From contig NZ_JASHJI010000015.1 of the NCBI RefSeq assembly GCF_030733265.1, positions 88,951 to 152,950 of the forward strand: 64,000 nt of DNA, in the 5' to 3' direction. Position 1 is the first letter of the stretch. Each line of letters starts with the position of its first letter. This document shows positions 20,141-28,347 of this stretch, one piece after another. The translations under genes and the position numbers were made by a program. The notes beneath the pieces were generated by a model. The model worked only from the letters and a program-made list of their open reading frames with translations, did no database searches and had not been told where the DNA came from. Source of the DNA: Roseibium sp. MMSF_3412. Its GTDB lineage: Bacteria; Pseudomonadota; Alphaproteobacteria; Rhizobiales; Stappiaceae.

Positions 20141-20691
20141 AGCGAAATGTCCGTGTGCGGGTTGGGTTTTATCAGCAGGGGCAGACCTGCGGCGACAAAA
20201 ATGACCTGGCCGCAGGCCTCAGCAATATCCTGGTTGAGACGCCCCTGCGCATCGCGAAACGACCTTGAAAGTCGGTTGTCCGGCACGATCCCCATACCGA
20301 CCTCGTTCGAAACAAGGATGCAGGCGGAGGACAACGCGCGAACAGCCTCGCAAAGCCTTGCGGTCTCGGCGGCAACGTCTTTTTCAGCAAAAGTCAGATT
20401 GGACAGCCAAAGCGTGAGACAATCGACCAGCACAACCCGCCCCGGGCGGCATTCACGGGACAGGACACCCGCGAGGTCGAATTGTTCTTCGATGGTCTGC
20501 CACCCGTCGCCGCGCTGGCGCTGATGTGCCGCGATGCGGTCAGCCATCTCGGAATCGAATGCCGCGCCCGTGGCGACGTAGATCTTCTGAAGACCGGTTC
20601 GGGCTGCAAGTCCTTCGGCAAATCTGCTTTTGCCGGACCGTGCGCCTCCGAGGACTAGTGCGGACCGGAGCCCTGTTCGTTCATTCACCAT
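20137..20691 (-). CDS. cobP: Adenosylcobinamide kinase / adenosylcobinamide-phosphate guanylyltransferase
   Basis: Bifunctional enzyme (CobP/CobU) that phosphorylates adenosylcobinamide and transfers GMP to it for nucleotide-loop assembly. The 184-residue product starts with ALVLGGARSGKSRFAEGLA (P-loop), then IYVATG.A.D.EM..RI..H...R...W.T and VLVDCLTLWLSNL, and ends with VSNEVGMGIVP and N.DIA. Start: ATG 20689-20691 with GGGAG seven bases upstream; longer forms would read into the riboswitch. It is the first gene of the minus-strand cob operon, 44 bases after the riboswitch. Confidence 0.95.
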   Translation of the reverse strand: MVNERTGLRSALVLGGARSGKSRFAEGLAARTGLQKIYVATGAAFDSEMADRIAAHQRQRGDGWQTIEEQFDLAGVLSRECRPGRVVLVDCLTLWLSNLTFAEKDVAAETARLCEAVRALSSACILVSNEVGMGIVPDNRLSRSFRDAQGRLNQDIAEACGQVIFVAAGLPLLIKPNPHTDISL

Positions 20692-20735
20692 CGTCTCCCG
20701 GCCGTCCACCCGACAGCTGCAAGGGTTGTTCACCT

Positions 20736-20917
20736 GACGGCCGGTCTCCTGGCTTACGGCTGGTGGCCTCATGCACCCCTTCCCGGCCCGCCGGACCAGT
20801 GGATAATGTGCAATCGCTCGCCGTCTACAGTTGCGGGGGCAGCTCCGGAGTGGCGCCACGCGCAGTCACCGGATTCCCGTTTCATCCGGATTGGGCCAAG
20901 CCCTTTCCGGAACCGTC
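20736..20917 (-). promoter_or_regulatory. Cobalamin riboswitch
   Basis: On the minus strand the leader carries the conserved core GGGAATCCGGTG, then GCCACT and GCCCCCGCAACTGTA, and the B12 box AAGCCAGGAGACCGGCC at 20739-20755. GACGG near the 5' end (20913-20917) can pair with CCGTC at 20736-20740 to close helix P1. The arrangement matches the B12 riboswitch class. It should lower expression of the cobP-cobW-cobN-cobO-yrhK-cobQ operon when adenosylcobalamin is abundant. Confidence 0.93.
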
Positions 20918-21245
20918 GGATTCCTTCCTAACCGCATATTCTGCAGGTGACAAGCGCGAGAAATCGCTATGGCTGAGTCTTGCGGTTGGAAGAAGGTGAT
21001 CGCGTCTGAAACAATTCTCGGCGTTATCGAGGCGCAAGCCTCCTTTTCCAGGGCATGGTCTGCGCGCGGCTGCGCACTCGGTGTTTTCTTCTAGTACACT
21101 GTTTTTCTTATATTTTTCAACACAGAGCACAAAAAAATGACGGCAAGGGGAAAAAAACACGTGCTGGGGCTTGGCAAACGGATCAAGCCTTTGATATACG
21201 CATCTCCATCGACGGGGCGGTTACTAACCGGCCCCAACGTGGTGA
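20918..21245. other. Intergenic region: cob operon promoter and tRNA-Asn promoter
   Basis: No gene is supported here. It must hold the promoter for the minus-strand cob operon and the promoter of the plus-strand tRNA-Asn. An AT-rich stretch (TTTTTCTTATATTTTTCAAC, about 21100-21120) is the only clear compositional signal. Confidence 0.5.
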
Positions 21246-21321
21246 TCCCCAGTAGCTCAGTTGGTAGAGCAAGCGACTGTTAATCGCTGGGTCGCTGGTT
21301 CGAGTCCGGCCTGGGGAGCCA
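21246..21321 (+). tRNA. tRNA-Asn (GTT)
   Basis: A 76-nt cloverleaf with acceptor stem TCCCCAG/CTGGGGA, D-loop AGCTCAGTTGGTAGAGC, anticodon loop CTGTTAA with GTT at 21279-21281, T-arm GCTGGTTCGAGTCCGGC, discriminator G and encoded CCA. No direct repeat of its 3' end was found nearby, so there is no sign of an integrated element. Confidence 0.97.
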
Positions 21322-21691
21322 TCACCACCTGTTATTTCCGTGACAATTCAGCCAATCCGATGTGAACGCGCACCTGTGTTCACGCGATCCCAGGCGCGTC
21401 GCGCTTTGCCACTGTTCACAGGCCCGCCCGTCACGGCTCACTGATTCCTGCAAACTCCGCCACTTTCGCTCGTGCCTGCGAGCAAAAACGCGCCATCATT
21501 TTCTGACTCGTGATATTTACTGACATGTAATACGAAACATTACAGGCCTATATTTAGCAAATGCTTCATATATATTTATTTTTTTCTTTTTCATGATCGG
21601 ATTTGACTGCAACAGGACTTCACAACTTAAAGCCTATGGGCTAGCGTCCCGAAATGCACAACTTTTGATTTAAATTTAAACGAAGGAACAG
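21322..21691. other. Gene-free region after tRNA-Asn
   Basis: A 370-base stretch with no supported gene. The first half is GC-rich and has a loose GTGAAC/GTTCAC inverted pair near 21362-21382; the last 150 bases are AT-rich (for example TATATATTTATTTTTTTC) and probably hold the promoter of the orphan gene at 21692. Confidence 0.4.
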
Positions 21692-22195
21692 ATGGCGAAG
21701 ATCGTGGTCGAGACCGCTGAGACCAAGAAAAAGGTCACGGAGGCTCTGAGAGTGAACGACTTTCAGAGTGCTGTCGAATTCTACAGGGAAAACTCGGCAA
21801 CCGGCCAACCTTTCGGAACAATTCTGAATGGGGACCTGAGTGACGCGGAGCACCAGCTCCTTCTTCAGATCAATCCGAGCGATGATGACAAGGCTTCGGG
21901 TGGATTCGTGATTGGTTTCCAGGAATTGGCAGACGCGGTTTATGATGCCCTGAGCTACAGCGGTCAGACACGCGCCCTGTCCGACTATCCTGCCTTCGGA
22001 GAAGACGTGGATGAAGGTTTCTCTGAACCGAAAGGCGAATTCGGTGCCTTCGATCCGGTGGCGATCATGGAAAGAAAACGCGCGGAAGCAGAAGCACTTG
22101 CCGATGCGCTTGGCGGTGCCGCCGACAAGCTTCGGATAGACGTGCCCAGATATGACGAATGGCTCACCAAAATGAAGCGAGCCGAAGAAAAATAG
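21692..22195 (+). CDS. Orphan soluble protein, 167 residues
   Basis: Not recognised. A strongly acidic protein without signal peptide or membrane helices. The N-terminal part is helical (TKKKVTEALRVNDFQSAVEFYREN), the middle holds FGTILNGDLSDAEHQLLLQINPSDDD and the C-terminal third is a charged helix (AIMERKRAEAEALADAL). AAGGAA lies five bases before the ATG at 21692, supporting translation. It stands alone behind an AT-rich upstream region, and a different transcription unit (DUF3500) begins 275 bases later. Function unknown. Confidence 0.72.
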   Translation: MAKIVVETAETKKKVTEALRVNDFQSAVEFYRENSATGQPFGTILNGDLSDAEHQLLLQINPSDDDKASGGFVIGFQELADAVYDALSYSGQTRALSDYPAFGEDVDEGFSEPKGEFGAFDPVAIMERKRAEAEALADALGGAADKLRIDVPRYDEWLTKMKRAEEK

Positions 22196-22470
22196 CTGCG
22201 CGGGCAGTCTGCCGCAAACATTCATGCAGCGCGCGAACCGCGACATGGTCCGAGGGCCGGACTGACCGGGGACACCTCCGTAATAAGATGCGCAAACGGC
22301 CTAATCCCCCACGCGATGCATGGGGTTTAATTGCCGGGGCAAGAGGTCTGCATCGCCCGGTTTCAGGTTGCTCAGAAAAACGGCTGACATGGCCGGGAAC
22401 CGATGCGTTGCGACCTTCTTCCGGCCATTCGTTCCATTTGGACCACCATGAACCTTTGCGGAGACCGATC

Positions 22471-23532
22471 ATGCGAATTCCGGCGTTTCTGGCCGTCACG
22501 ATATTGTTTGCACCTCCCCTTGCGGCGCATGACCTGCAGACCCGCCAAAGCCAGAGCGTCGTTCCCATTCCGGACTACGCGCTGCCATATGGCGAGGCGT
22601 CGGCCGCAACGGCCCTTCAGGCTGTAAAAGCGCTGCTGACGCATTTCGATAAAGCCGAGACCGCGAAGTTCGTGTTCGCGTTCGACGCGGAAAATCGGAC
22701 GACCTGGTCAAACCTTCCAGCGGCCATGGTGGAGCGTGCGGGTATTTCGGTCGCAGATATGAGCGAAGACCAGCGGTCCTCTCTCTTTGTCTTCCTTGCC
22801 TCGTCCCTCAGCAAAGACGGTTACGAGCGCGTCGCGGACATCATGGCAGCGGAAGCCTTTCTGAGCCAAGACGCGCGCGCCGACCGTTTTCAATGGTCTC
22901 CCGAGAACTATTGGTTCGCGATTTACGGAAGTCCGTCGTCGCAGGAAGCCTGGGCCTGGCAGTTCGGCGGCCATCACCTCGGTCTCAACGTCTCCATTCT
23001 CGGGAACGAAATCAAATCGCTGTCTCCTTCGTTTGTCGGCACGGAACCTGCGATTTTCACGCTTGACGGTACCAATTTCGAAGTGGGGTATGACATGCAT
23101 CAGGCAGGCTATGCGGTGTTCAATGCACTGAACACCGGTCAGCAAAGCCAGGCGGCTTCAGGTTCGGTTCCGGAGAACGTTCTGACGGGGCCGGGCAAAG
23201 ACGGCGTGGTGCCGCCTGTCATCGGGCTGGAAGCCTCCGCGATGTCACCGGACCAGAAAGATCTTCTGACCAGTGCCATACGCCAATGGGTCTCCATTCT
23301 GCCAAAGGCGGATGCTGAGCGCCGGATGACCGAGCTCACCGCCGAATTGGACAGCATATCTTTCGCCTGGACCGGAACCGATGAAATCAACACGCCGGCC
23401 TACATGCGAATCCAGGGACCGAGCCTGATCATCGAACTTTTGTCGACAGGCGAAAATGTCGGCGGCAACGCGTCGGGCGCCGGGCACTACCACACCATGT
23501 ATCGCAATCCGAAAACCGACTACGGACGCTAG
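22471..23532 (+). CDS. DUF3500 secreted protein
   Basis: A 353-residue exported protein with a signal peptide (RIPAFLAVTILFAPPLAAHD). The diagnostic DUF3500 stretches are NYWFAIYG.PS....WAWQFGGHHLGLNVSI, followed by LSPSFVGTEPA, and a C-terminal block with WIRIQGP-like YMRIQGPSLIIELL and the histidine-containing HYHTMYRNPKTDYG. The many conserved His residues suggest metal binding, but the activity is not known to me. I chose ATG 22471 because it begins the signal peptide and has GGAG seven bases upstream. A cytochrome b561 gene follows after 29 bases in the same direction, so a redox or periplasmic oxidation role is possible. Confidence 0.88.
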   Translation: MRIPAFLAVTILFAPPLAAHDLQTRQSQSVVPIPDYALPYGEASAATALQAVKALLTHFDKAETAKFVFAFDAENRTTWSNLPAAMVERAGISVADMSEDQRSSLFVFLASSLSKDGYERVADIMAAEAFLSQDARADRFQWSPENYWFAIYGSPSSQEAWAWQFGGHHLGLNVSILGNEIKSLSPSFVGTEPAIFTLDGTNFEVGYDMHQAGYAVFNALNTGQQSQAASGSVPENVLTGPGKDGVVPPVIGLEASAMSPDQKDLLTSAIRQWVSILPKADAERRMTELTAELDSISFAWTGTDEINTPAYMRIQGPSLIIELLSTGENVGGNASGAGHYHTMYRNPKTDYGR

Positions 23533-23561
23533 AACGACCTCATCAGGGAAGGCAGATTTCC

Positions 23562-24104
23562 ATGGAAAACAAATCCATTTCAAGGGTTGAGATCGGGCTG
23601 CACTGGATAATCGCGATTGGCATCATCGGATTGATTTCACTGGGGATCTTCATGTCCGAGACACGCAGCTTTTCGCTTTATGACATTCACAAGTCAATCG
23701 GGTTGCTCGTGTTCGCGGTCATTGTCGTGCGGGTGCTTGTGCGGCTTCAAAAAGGCTGGCCTGAAAGCATTGGCGAAGGCCCGGCCTGGGAACACGGTAT
23801 CGCGCGTGTCGTCCACTGGATCCTCCTCCTGGGCACCATCATCATGCCGTTGTCGGGCATGCTGGACGCCGTCATGAGCGGTCAGGGGCTCAGCATCTTC
23901 GGTCTGGACCTGATTGCGGACAATCCCGGCAACAACGGCAGGCCCCAAGCGATTGACGAGAGCATGGCGGAAATGGCCGAGGAGGTTCACCAGTTGACCG
24001 GTTATGTTCTGATTGGCGCGATCGTTTTGCACGTGGCAGGCGCCCTGAAGCATCATCTCGTTGATGGCGACAACACGCTGATCCGGATGCTCGGGCGTTC
24101 CTGA
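23562..24104 (+). CDS. Cytochrome b561
   Basis: A four-helix inner-membrane dihaem cytochrome of 180 residues that passes electrons between the quinone pool and periplasmic partners. Helices lie about residues 12-31, 45-63, 84-105 and 143-163. Haem-ligand candidates are H14 (first helix) and H43, then His residues in VVHWILLL, EVHQLTG and IVLHVAGALKHHLVD. It is likely cotranscribed with the DUF3500 gene just upstream, which may use it as its electron acceptor; that link is inference from spacing. Confidence 0.9.
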   Translation: MENKSISRVEIGLHWIIAIGIIGLISLGIFMSETRSFSLYDIHKSIGLLVFAVIVVRVLVRLQKGWPESIGEGPAWEHGIARVVHWILLLGTIIMPLSGMLDAVMSGQGLSIFGLDLIADNPGNNGRPQAIDESMAEMAEEVHQLTGYVLIGAIVLHVAGALKHHLVDGDNTLIRMLGRS

Positions 24105-24188
24105 AACATCCGAAACGGGCAACTGTTTTCTCCACACGCCGACGTGAAACGCGGACAGGTCGCGATGAAGACATCGACCTGGGCAAGG

Positions 24189-25343
24189 CTAGTGCGGGCC
24201 GTGGACCTTTCCGGCAAGCCAGACACGTTTTACGGCAAAATCCGGCCCGAACAGTACCATGTCGGCCGCGCGATCTTGTTTCAACCGGCCGACAGGAAGC
24301 CTGATCACGTCGGCCGGGCGGCTCGTTGCCATCGTGAGTGCCGTGCGCCGATCGACGCCGACAACGTCACACAGGAAGCGCATCGAGGCCGGCAGGTCAA
24401 TGTCCGCCCCGGCAAGCGTCCCGTCTTCAAGGCAGAGCATTCCGTTTTCGCGGAAAATTGCACGGCCTCCCAGCGTGAATGAACGCACATTCGTTCCGGT
24501 TTGCGACATGGCATCGGTTACCAGGAAAATTTGACCCGGACCTCGTTTCGACTTCATCGCAATCCGGATCGCAACCGGGTCGACGTGGATCCCGTCCGCA
24601 ATCAGCCCCGCATTGAATGCTCCAAGATCGAGCGCCGCCCCCACCAGCCCCGGTTCGCGGTGCTGCAACGGGCTCATGGCGTTGAAGAGGTGTGTGACAC
24701 ATGTGGCTCCGGCCTCTGCCGCCGTTTTGCACGTGTCGTACCCTGCCCCTGTATGACCGAGACTGACATGGACACCGCCCTCACGGAGGGCTTTGACCTG
24801 TTCGGGCGCGACCGTTTCAGGGGCGATCGTGATCATCAGACTTGGCAGCTGCCGAGCGGCTTCAAGGTAGAAGCTTAGGTCTTCCGCCGTCATGGGTCTG
24901 ATCAGGTCGGCGTCATGAGCGCCTTTGCGTTGTACCGAAAGGTGCGGCCCTTCCAGGTGCAGACCGTGAAAGGCCGGCACACCCTTGGCAGCAGCCTCCA
25001 CACCGAGGGACACGATCCTGCGCGCCGCCTCGGGTGTGTCCGTAATCAAGGTCGGCGTCATCGCCGTGGTTCCAAGCGGAACATGTGCGGCGCAGATCGC
25101 GGCCAGGTCGTCAACCGTACGGGCGTCCCCCAGCATCAGTCCGCCGCCGCCATTGACCTGAAGGTCGACCAGTCCCGCAGACAGCAATCCCGTACCCAGG
25201 TCTTCGACCGCAAAACCGGCGGGCGTTTCGGAGGCGGGCACAATGCCCGAAACGCGGCCACCTGCGACGAGCACAGCGGCGTTCTCATGGACCGCCTCGC
25301 CGTCGAATACCCGTTTTGCAGTATAGGCCGCCCTGTCCGTCAT
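24189..25343 (-). CDS. nagA: N-acetylglucosamine-6-phosphate deacetylase
   Basis: Amidohydrolase-fold enzyme (384 residues) that removes acetate from GlcNAc-6-P to give glucosamine-6-P. The metal and substrate motifs are DLQVNGGGG, GLHLEGPHLS with the metal-binding Glu, VSLGHTGAGY, TCVTHLFNAMSPLQHREPG, LIADGIHVDP and the catalytic Asp in FLVTDAMSQTGT. Start: ATG 25343, which overlaps the upstream SIS-deaminase stop by four bases. It is the last gene of the minus-strand gntR-SIS-nagA operon. Confidence 0.96.
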   Translation of the reverse strand: MTDRAAYTAKRVFDGEAVHENAAVLVAGGRVSGIVPASETPAGFAVEDLGTGLLSAGLVDLQVNGGGGLMLGDARTVDDLAAICAAHVPLGTTAMTPTLITDTPEAARRIVSLGVEAAAKGVPAFHGLHLEGPHLSVQRKGAHDADLIRPMTAEDLSFYLEAARQLPSLMITIAPETVAPEQVKALREGGVHVSLGHTGAGYDTCKTAAEAGATCVTHLFNAMSPLQHREPGLVGAALDLGAFNAGLIADGIHVDPVAIRIAMKSKRGPGQIFLVTDAMSQTGTNVRSFTLGGRAIFRENGMLCLEDGTLAGADIDLPASMRFLCDVVGVDRRTALTMATSRPADVIRLPVGRLKQDRAADMVLFGPDFAVKRVWLAGKVHGPH

Positions 25344-26380
25344 ACCGTCTGGGTCACCTTTTTCAGGTGACGCGGCACGTCGGGATTGAAGCCCCGGCGA
25401 CGGGCAAACCATTCTATGAAAGCGTAGAAAGACACGATCTGCGTGATCGCGTCGGTGAGAGGATGTTGTGCGGCTTCAAATTCGAGACGGCTTGCTCGTT
25501 CGACCTTGTCGGTCGTTGCAAAGACGACCCCGCCCTGCGCCGCCATTCGGTCTGCTGTTTGAGCAAGACCAGCCTCCGCTGCGTCCCGCACACCCAGCAC
25601 AAGGACAGGATAACCGTCCTCGACAATGGAAACCGGACCGTGCAGAACTTCCGCCGAAGAATAGGCTTCCGCGTGTATCTGGCAGGTTTCCTTGAATTTC
25701 AGCGCCGCTTCATTGGCGACCGCAAGGCCAGGCCCACGCCCGACGACATAAAGCGAACCGCGCCTTTCAATGGGGTCTGCCAAGACGGACCAGTCTGTGT
25801 CGATTGCCCTTTCCAGATGTGAAGGGACCGCTTCAAGGGCGCGGGCAAGCTCGGCATCGTTGCCGATTTCAGCCAGCAGCATGAGCCCGGCGATCACTGA
25901 ATTGACATACGTCTTGGTGGCAGCAACGCTTTGCTCCACGCCTGCACAAATGTCGATGGTTGCCGTGGACAATCGCGCCAGCGGGCTGCCCGCCGTGTTG
26001 GTGAGACCGATCGCGGTCGCGCCCTGTTTCGCAGCAGATTCGACAACGGACAGGATGTCGGGGCTGGCCCCCGATTGAGAGATCGCGACGACAAGTGCCT
26101 TGGCCAGTTGTACCTTTCCGCCATAGACAGAGGAAACCGACGGTCCGAGCGAGGCCATCGCAAGACCGAGATAGATTTCCGATGCATATTTCAAAAACAT
26201 GGCCGCATGATCCGAGGATCCGCGTGCGACACTGGCAAGAAACACCGGGGAACCGGCGGCACTGGCGATTTTGCCAATCTCGGGCTGTGCTTCGGCAAGC
26301 AACCGCCGCACAGCATCCGGAATTTCCTCGATCTCGCGGCGCATATGCGTCGGTGTGTTCACAGACAAGCTGTCAGACAT
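25340..26380 (-). CDS. SIS-type glucosamine-6-phosphate deaminase (NagB-II-like)
   Basis: A 346-residue protein with two SIS sugar-phosphate domains, resembling the isomerase half of GlmS without the glutaminase part. In nag operons this family (NagB-II) deaminates glucosamine-6-P to fructose-6-P and ammonia. Motifs seen are FLASVARGSSDHAA, VAISQSGASPDIL, GVEQSVAATKTYVNS, VVGRGPGLAVANEAALKFKETCQIHAEAYSSAEVLHGP and the C-terminal family ending PRHLKKVTQTV. It is coupled to nagA by a four-base overlap and lies five bases after the GntR regulator. The alternative of a GlmS-like synthase is excluded by the missing Cys1 amidotransferase domain. Confidence 0.92.
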   Translation of the reverse strand: MSDSLSVNTPTHMRREIEEIPDAVRRLLAEAQPEIGKIASAAGSPVFLASVARGSSDHAAMFLKYASEIYLGLAMASLGPSVSSVYGGKVQLAKALVVAISQSGASPDILSVVESAAKQGATAIGLTNTAGSPLARLSTATIDICAGVEQSVAATKTYVNSVIAGLMLLAEIGNDAELARALEAVPSHLERAIDTDWSVLADPIERRGSLYVVGRGPGLAVANEAALKFKETCQIHAEAYSSAEVLHGPVSIVEDGYPVLVLGVRDAAEAGLAQTADRMAAQGGVVFATTDKVERASRLEFEAAQHPLTDAITQIVSFYAFIEWFARRRGFNPDVPRHLKKVTQTV

Positions 26381-26385
26381 TGAAA

Positions 26386-27147
26386 CTAGTCTTCCGTAAT
26401 TTGCAGCTCTGCGATGAAATCATACGCATCGCCACGGTAGACCGACCGCGTGAATTCAACGACGTGGCCGGAAGCATGATAGGAAACGCGTTCGATCTTG
26501 AGACCGGCAGAGCCGATCGGAACGCCAAGAATATCGGCATCCGTCTGCTCAAGGCTTCTAGCGGAGATGCGCTGGATCGCGCGTACCGGCTGCATCCCCG
26601 AGGCCCGAAGCACCGCGTATAGTGAAGTCGATACCTGTTCCGGGTTGGGCAGCACCTTCTCCGAAAGCGATGCCCTTTCAATCGCCATGGGCGTGCCGTC
26701 CGCCTTTCGGAGACGCTCGACACGCGCAACCCGTTCCCCCGAGCTCAGTCCGAGCGTGAACATCTCTTCGGGAGATGCCGGAAACAGCCCCCGCTTCAGC
26801 CATTCACTGCTGGCGTCCATTCCCCGGCGCGCCATGTCCTCGCTGAATGAGGTCAAGCTGGACAGGCGTTGTTCAACCTTTTGCACTTTGGGCGCAACAA
26901 AAGAGCCGCTGCCCCTTTTCTGCACCACAACCTGGTCTTCGACCAGACCGGCAACCGCCTTGCGGACCGTCACCCTGGAAAGCTCGGTTATTGCGGCGAT
27001 GTCTCTTTCCGAAGGCAAAGGCTCGTTTTCCTTCAGGACGCCTTCGTCGATTGCCTGCAGGATCCGCCGGCGCAGCAACAGGTATCTGGGCCCGCTTGAG
27101 GCAGCAAGCCAGTCACCTTTTTCCAGCATGGAAACGAAGTCTGTCAT
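26386..27147 (-). CDS. GntR/UTRA transcriptional regulator of amino-sugar genes
   Basis: A 253-residue regulator with an N-terminal winged helix (residues about 22-90; PLPSERDIAAITELSRVTVRKAVAGLVEDQ) and a C-terminal UTRA effector domain (about 110-250) of the NagR/DasR/NagQ type, which senses phosphorylated amino sugars. It is the first gene of the gntR-SIS deaminase-nagA operon and is divergent from murQ, so it most likely controls both directions. The motif TTGGTATCT occurs 36 to 44 bases upstream of its start and again before nagK and may be its operator. Confidence 0.92.
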   Translation of the reverse strand: MTDFVSMLEKGDWLAASSGPRYLLLRRRILQAIDEGVLKENEPLPSERDIAAITELSRVTVRKAVAGLVEDQVVVQKRGSGSFVAPKVQKVEQRLSSLTSFSEDMARRGMDASSEWLKRGLFPASPEEMFTLGLSSGERVARVERLRKADGTPMAIERASLSEKVLPNPEQVSTSLYAVLRASGMQPVRAIQRISARSLEQTDADILGVPIGSAGLKIERVSYHASGHVVEFTRSVYRGDAYDFIAELQITED

Positions 27148-27171
27148 TGGGCTCGGCGCCTTGGCTAAAAT

Positions 27172-27192
27172 AATACCTTTCAGATACCAATT
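27172..27192 (-). promoter_or_regulatory. Candidate GntR-regulator operator 1
   Basis: Read on the minus strand this is AATTGGTATCTGAAAGGTAT, between gntR and murQ. TTGGTATCT recurs before nagK at 28296-28303. Two GGTAT units sit 11 bases apart. The recurrence within one amino-sugar cluster suggests a binding site for the local GntR/UTRA regulator. Confidence 0.4.
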
Positions 27193-27306
27193 TAAACTCT
27201 ATCGAAACCTAAAATCAAGTGCTAAAAGAAATTCACCCAACCCGGAGGCACCATCGGCAGCCGTTGCCGCCCTATTGGCGAGCAGGCTTTTCAAGAGGGT
27301 GCCTGC

Positions 27307-28221
27307 GTGAAAAACCGCCAGTGTTCGAGTTTCCGGAATATGACCCTGCCGACAACCGAAGACCGTGATCCGCAATCGATTGGCCTGTCGGCAAAGCCGG
27401 ATGAAGAGGTATTGGCGCATATCCTCCAACGGCAGATTGTTGCACTGGAAGCAGCCCGCGACGCCATGCCTCAAATTGCAGGGGCGGCAGCCGCGCTCCA
27501 TGCGGCAGCAGCGTCCGGAGGTAAAATAGGTTATGCCGGCGCAGGCAGCGCCGGTCTGACAGCCCTGACAGACTGCCTCGAATTGCCGGGAACCTTCGGA
27601 TTTCCAGCAGATCGCATGCGCATTCTTTATGCGGGCGGGGCAAAGAACCTCATGACCCTTGCCGGTGTCCATGAAGACGACTCCGAGGCGGGCCTCAAGG
27701 ACTTTCAAGAGTCCGGTCTCGGCTCCAGGGATGTTCTGATTGCCGTCTCAGCGAGCGGCACAACACCCTACACACTCAGCGCCGTTCAAGCGGCGAACGA
27801 TGCGGGTACCGAGACAATCGGCATTGCCAATAACGCAGATACGCCACTCTTGCGCGAAGCCACGCACGCCGTCCTGCTGAAAACGCCCGCCGAAGTCATA
27901 GCCGGCTCGACGCGTCTGGGTGCTGCCAGTGCCCAAAAAGCGGCGTTGAACATGATGTCGACACTTGTTGCCTTGCGGCTTGGACATGCCGTCCGGGGCC
28001 ATATGGTCAACCTTGTAGCGGACAATGAAAAACTGCGGCTGCGTGCGCAGCGGATCCTGCAAGACCTGACCGGTTGCACACCGGACGACGCGGCAATCGC
28101 GTTGCAAAGCGCAGGCGGACGCGTAAAGACAGCCGCGTTGATGTTGTTGAAGAATCTTGATGTCGACACCGCAGACAGCACCCTCGAGCTCCACGACGGC
28201 AACCTGCGTCCGTTTCTCTGA
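27307..28221 (+). CDS. murQ: N-acetylmuramic acid 6-phosphate etherase
   Basis: Cleaves the lactyl ether of MurNAc-6-P to give GlcNAc-6-P and D-lactate, feeding cell-wall sugars into NagA. The 304-residue protein has a SIS domain with GYAGAGSAGLTALTDCLELPGTFGFPADR, the serine-rich sugar-phosphate motif AVSASGTTPYTLSAVQAA and AEVIAGSTRLGAASAQKAALNMMSTLVALRLG, all standard for MurQ. The C-terminal helical part carries the usual CTPDDAAIALQSAGGRVK.AALMLL. The start is uncertain: GTG 27307 has AGAGGG seven bases upstream, while ATG 27340 has only a weak site but begins nearer the conserved part. nagK follows after 126 bases. Confidence 0.93.
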   Translation: MKNRQCSSFRNMTLPTTEDRDPQSIGLSAKPDEEVLAHILQRQIVALEAARDAMPQIAGAAAALHAAAASGGKIGYAGAGSAGLTALTDCLELPGTFGFPADRMRILYAGGAKNLMTLAGVHEDDSEAGLKDFQESGLGSRDVLIAVSASGTTPYTLSAVQAANDAGTETIGIANNADTPLLREATHAVLLKTPAEVIAGSTRLGAASAQKAALNMMSTLVALRLGHAVRGHMVNLVADNEKLRLRAQRILQDLTGCTPDDAAIALQSAGGRVKTAALMLLKNLDVDTADSTLELHDGNLRPFL

Positions 28222-28293
28222 CACCTGCAAACCGTGCGGGGCCTGACGAGGGTTCTTGAGTTTTTGATTTACTGCCCGCCGAATTGGTTGCAT

Positions 28294-28310
28294 ATTGGTA
28301 TCTAATTTGG
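28294..28310 (+). promoter_or_regulatory. Candidate GntR-regulator operator 2
   Basis: ATTGGTATCTAATTTGG lies 37 bases upstream of the nagK ATG and shares ATTGGTATCT with the candidate site before gntR. It suggests that nagK-cutC forms its own transcription unit under the same regulator. Confidence 0.4.
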
Positions 28311-28347
28311 CTCGTATTTGTCGCACATGAGGAGCAGTGAACTGGCG

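Noticed and set aside
21246..21691. tRNA-Asn as an attachment site for a genomic island
   Set aside because: No integrase and no second copy of the tRNA 3' end were seen nearby.
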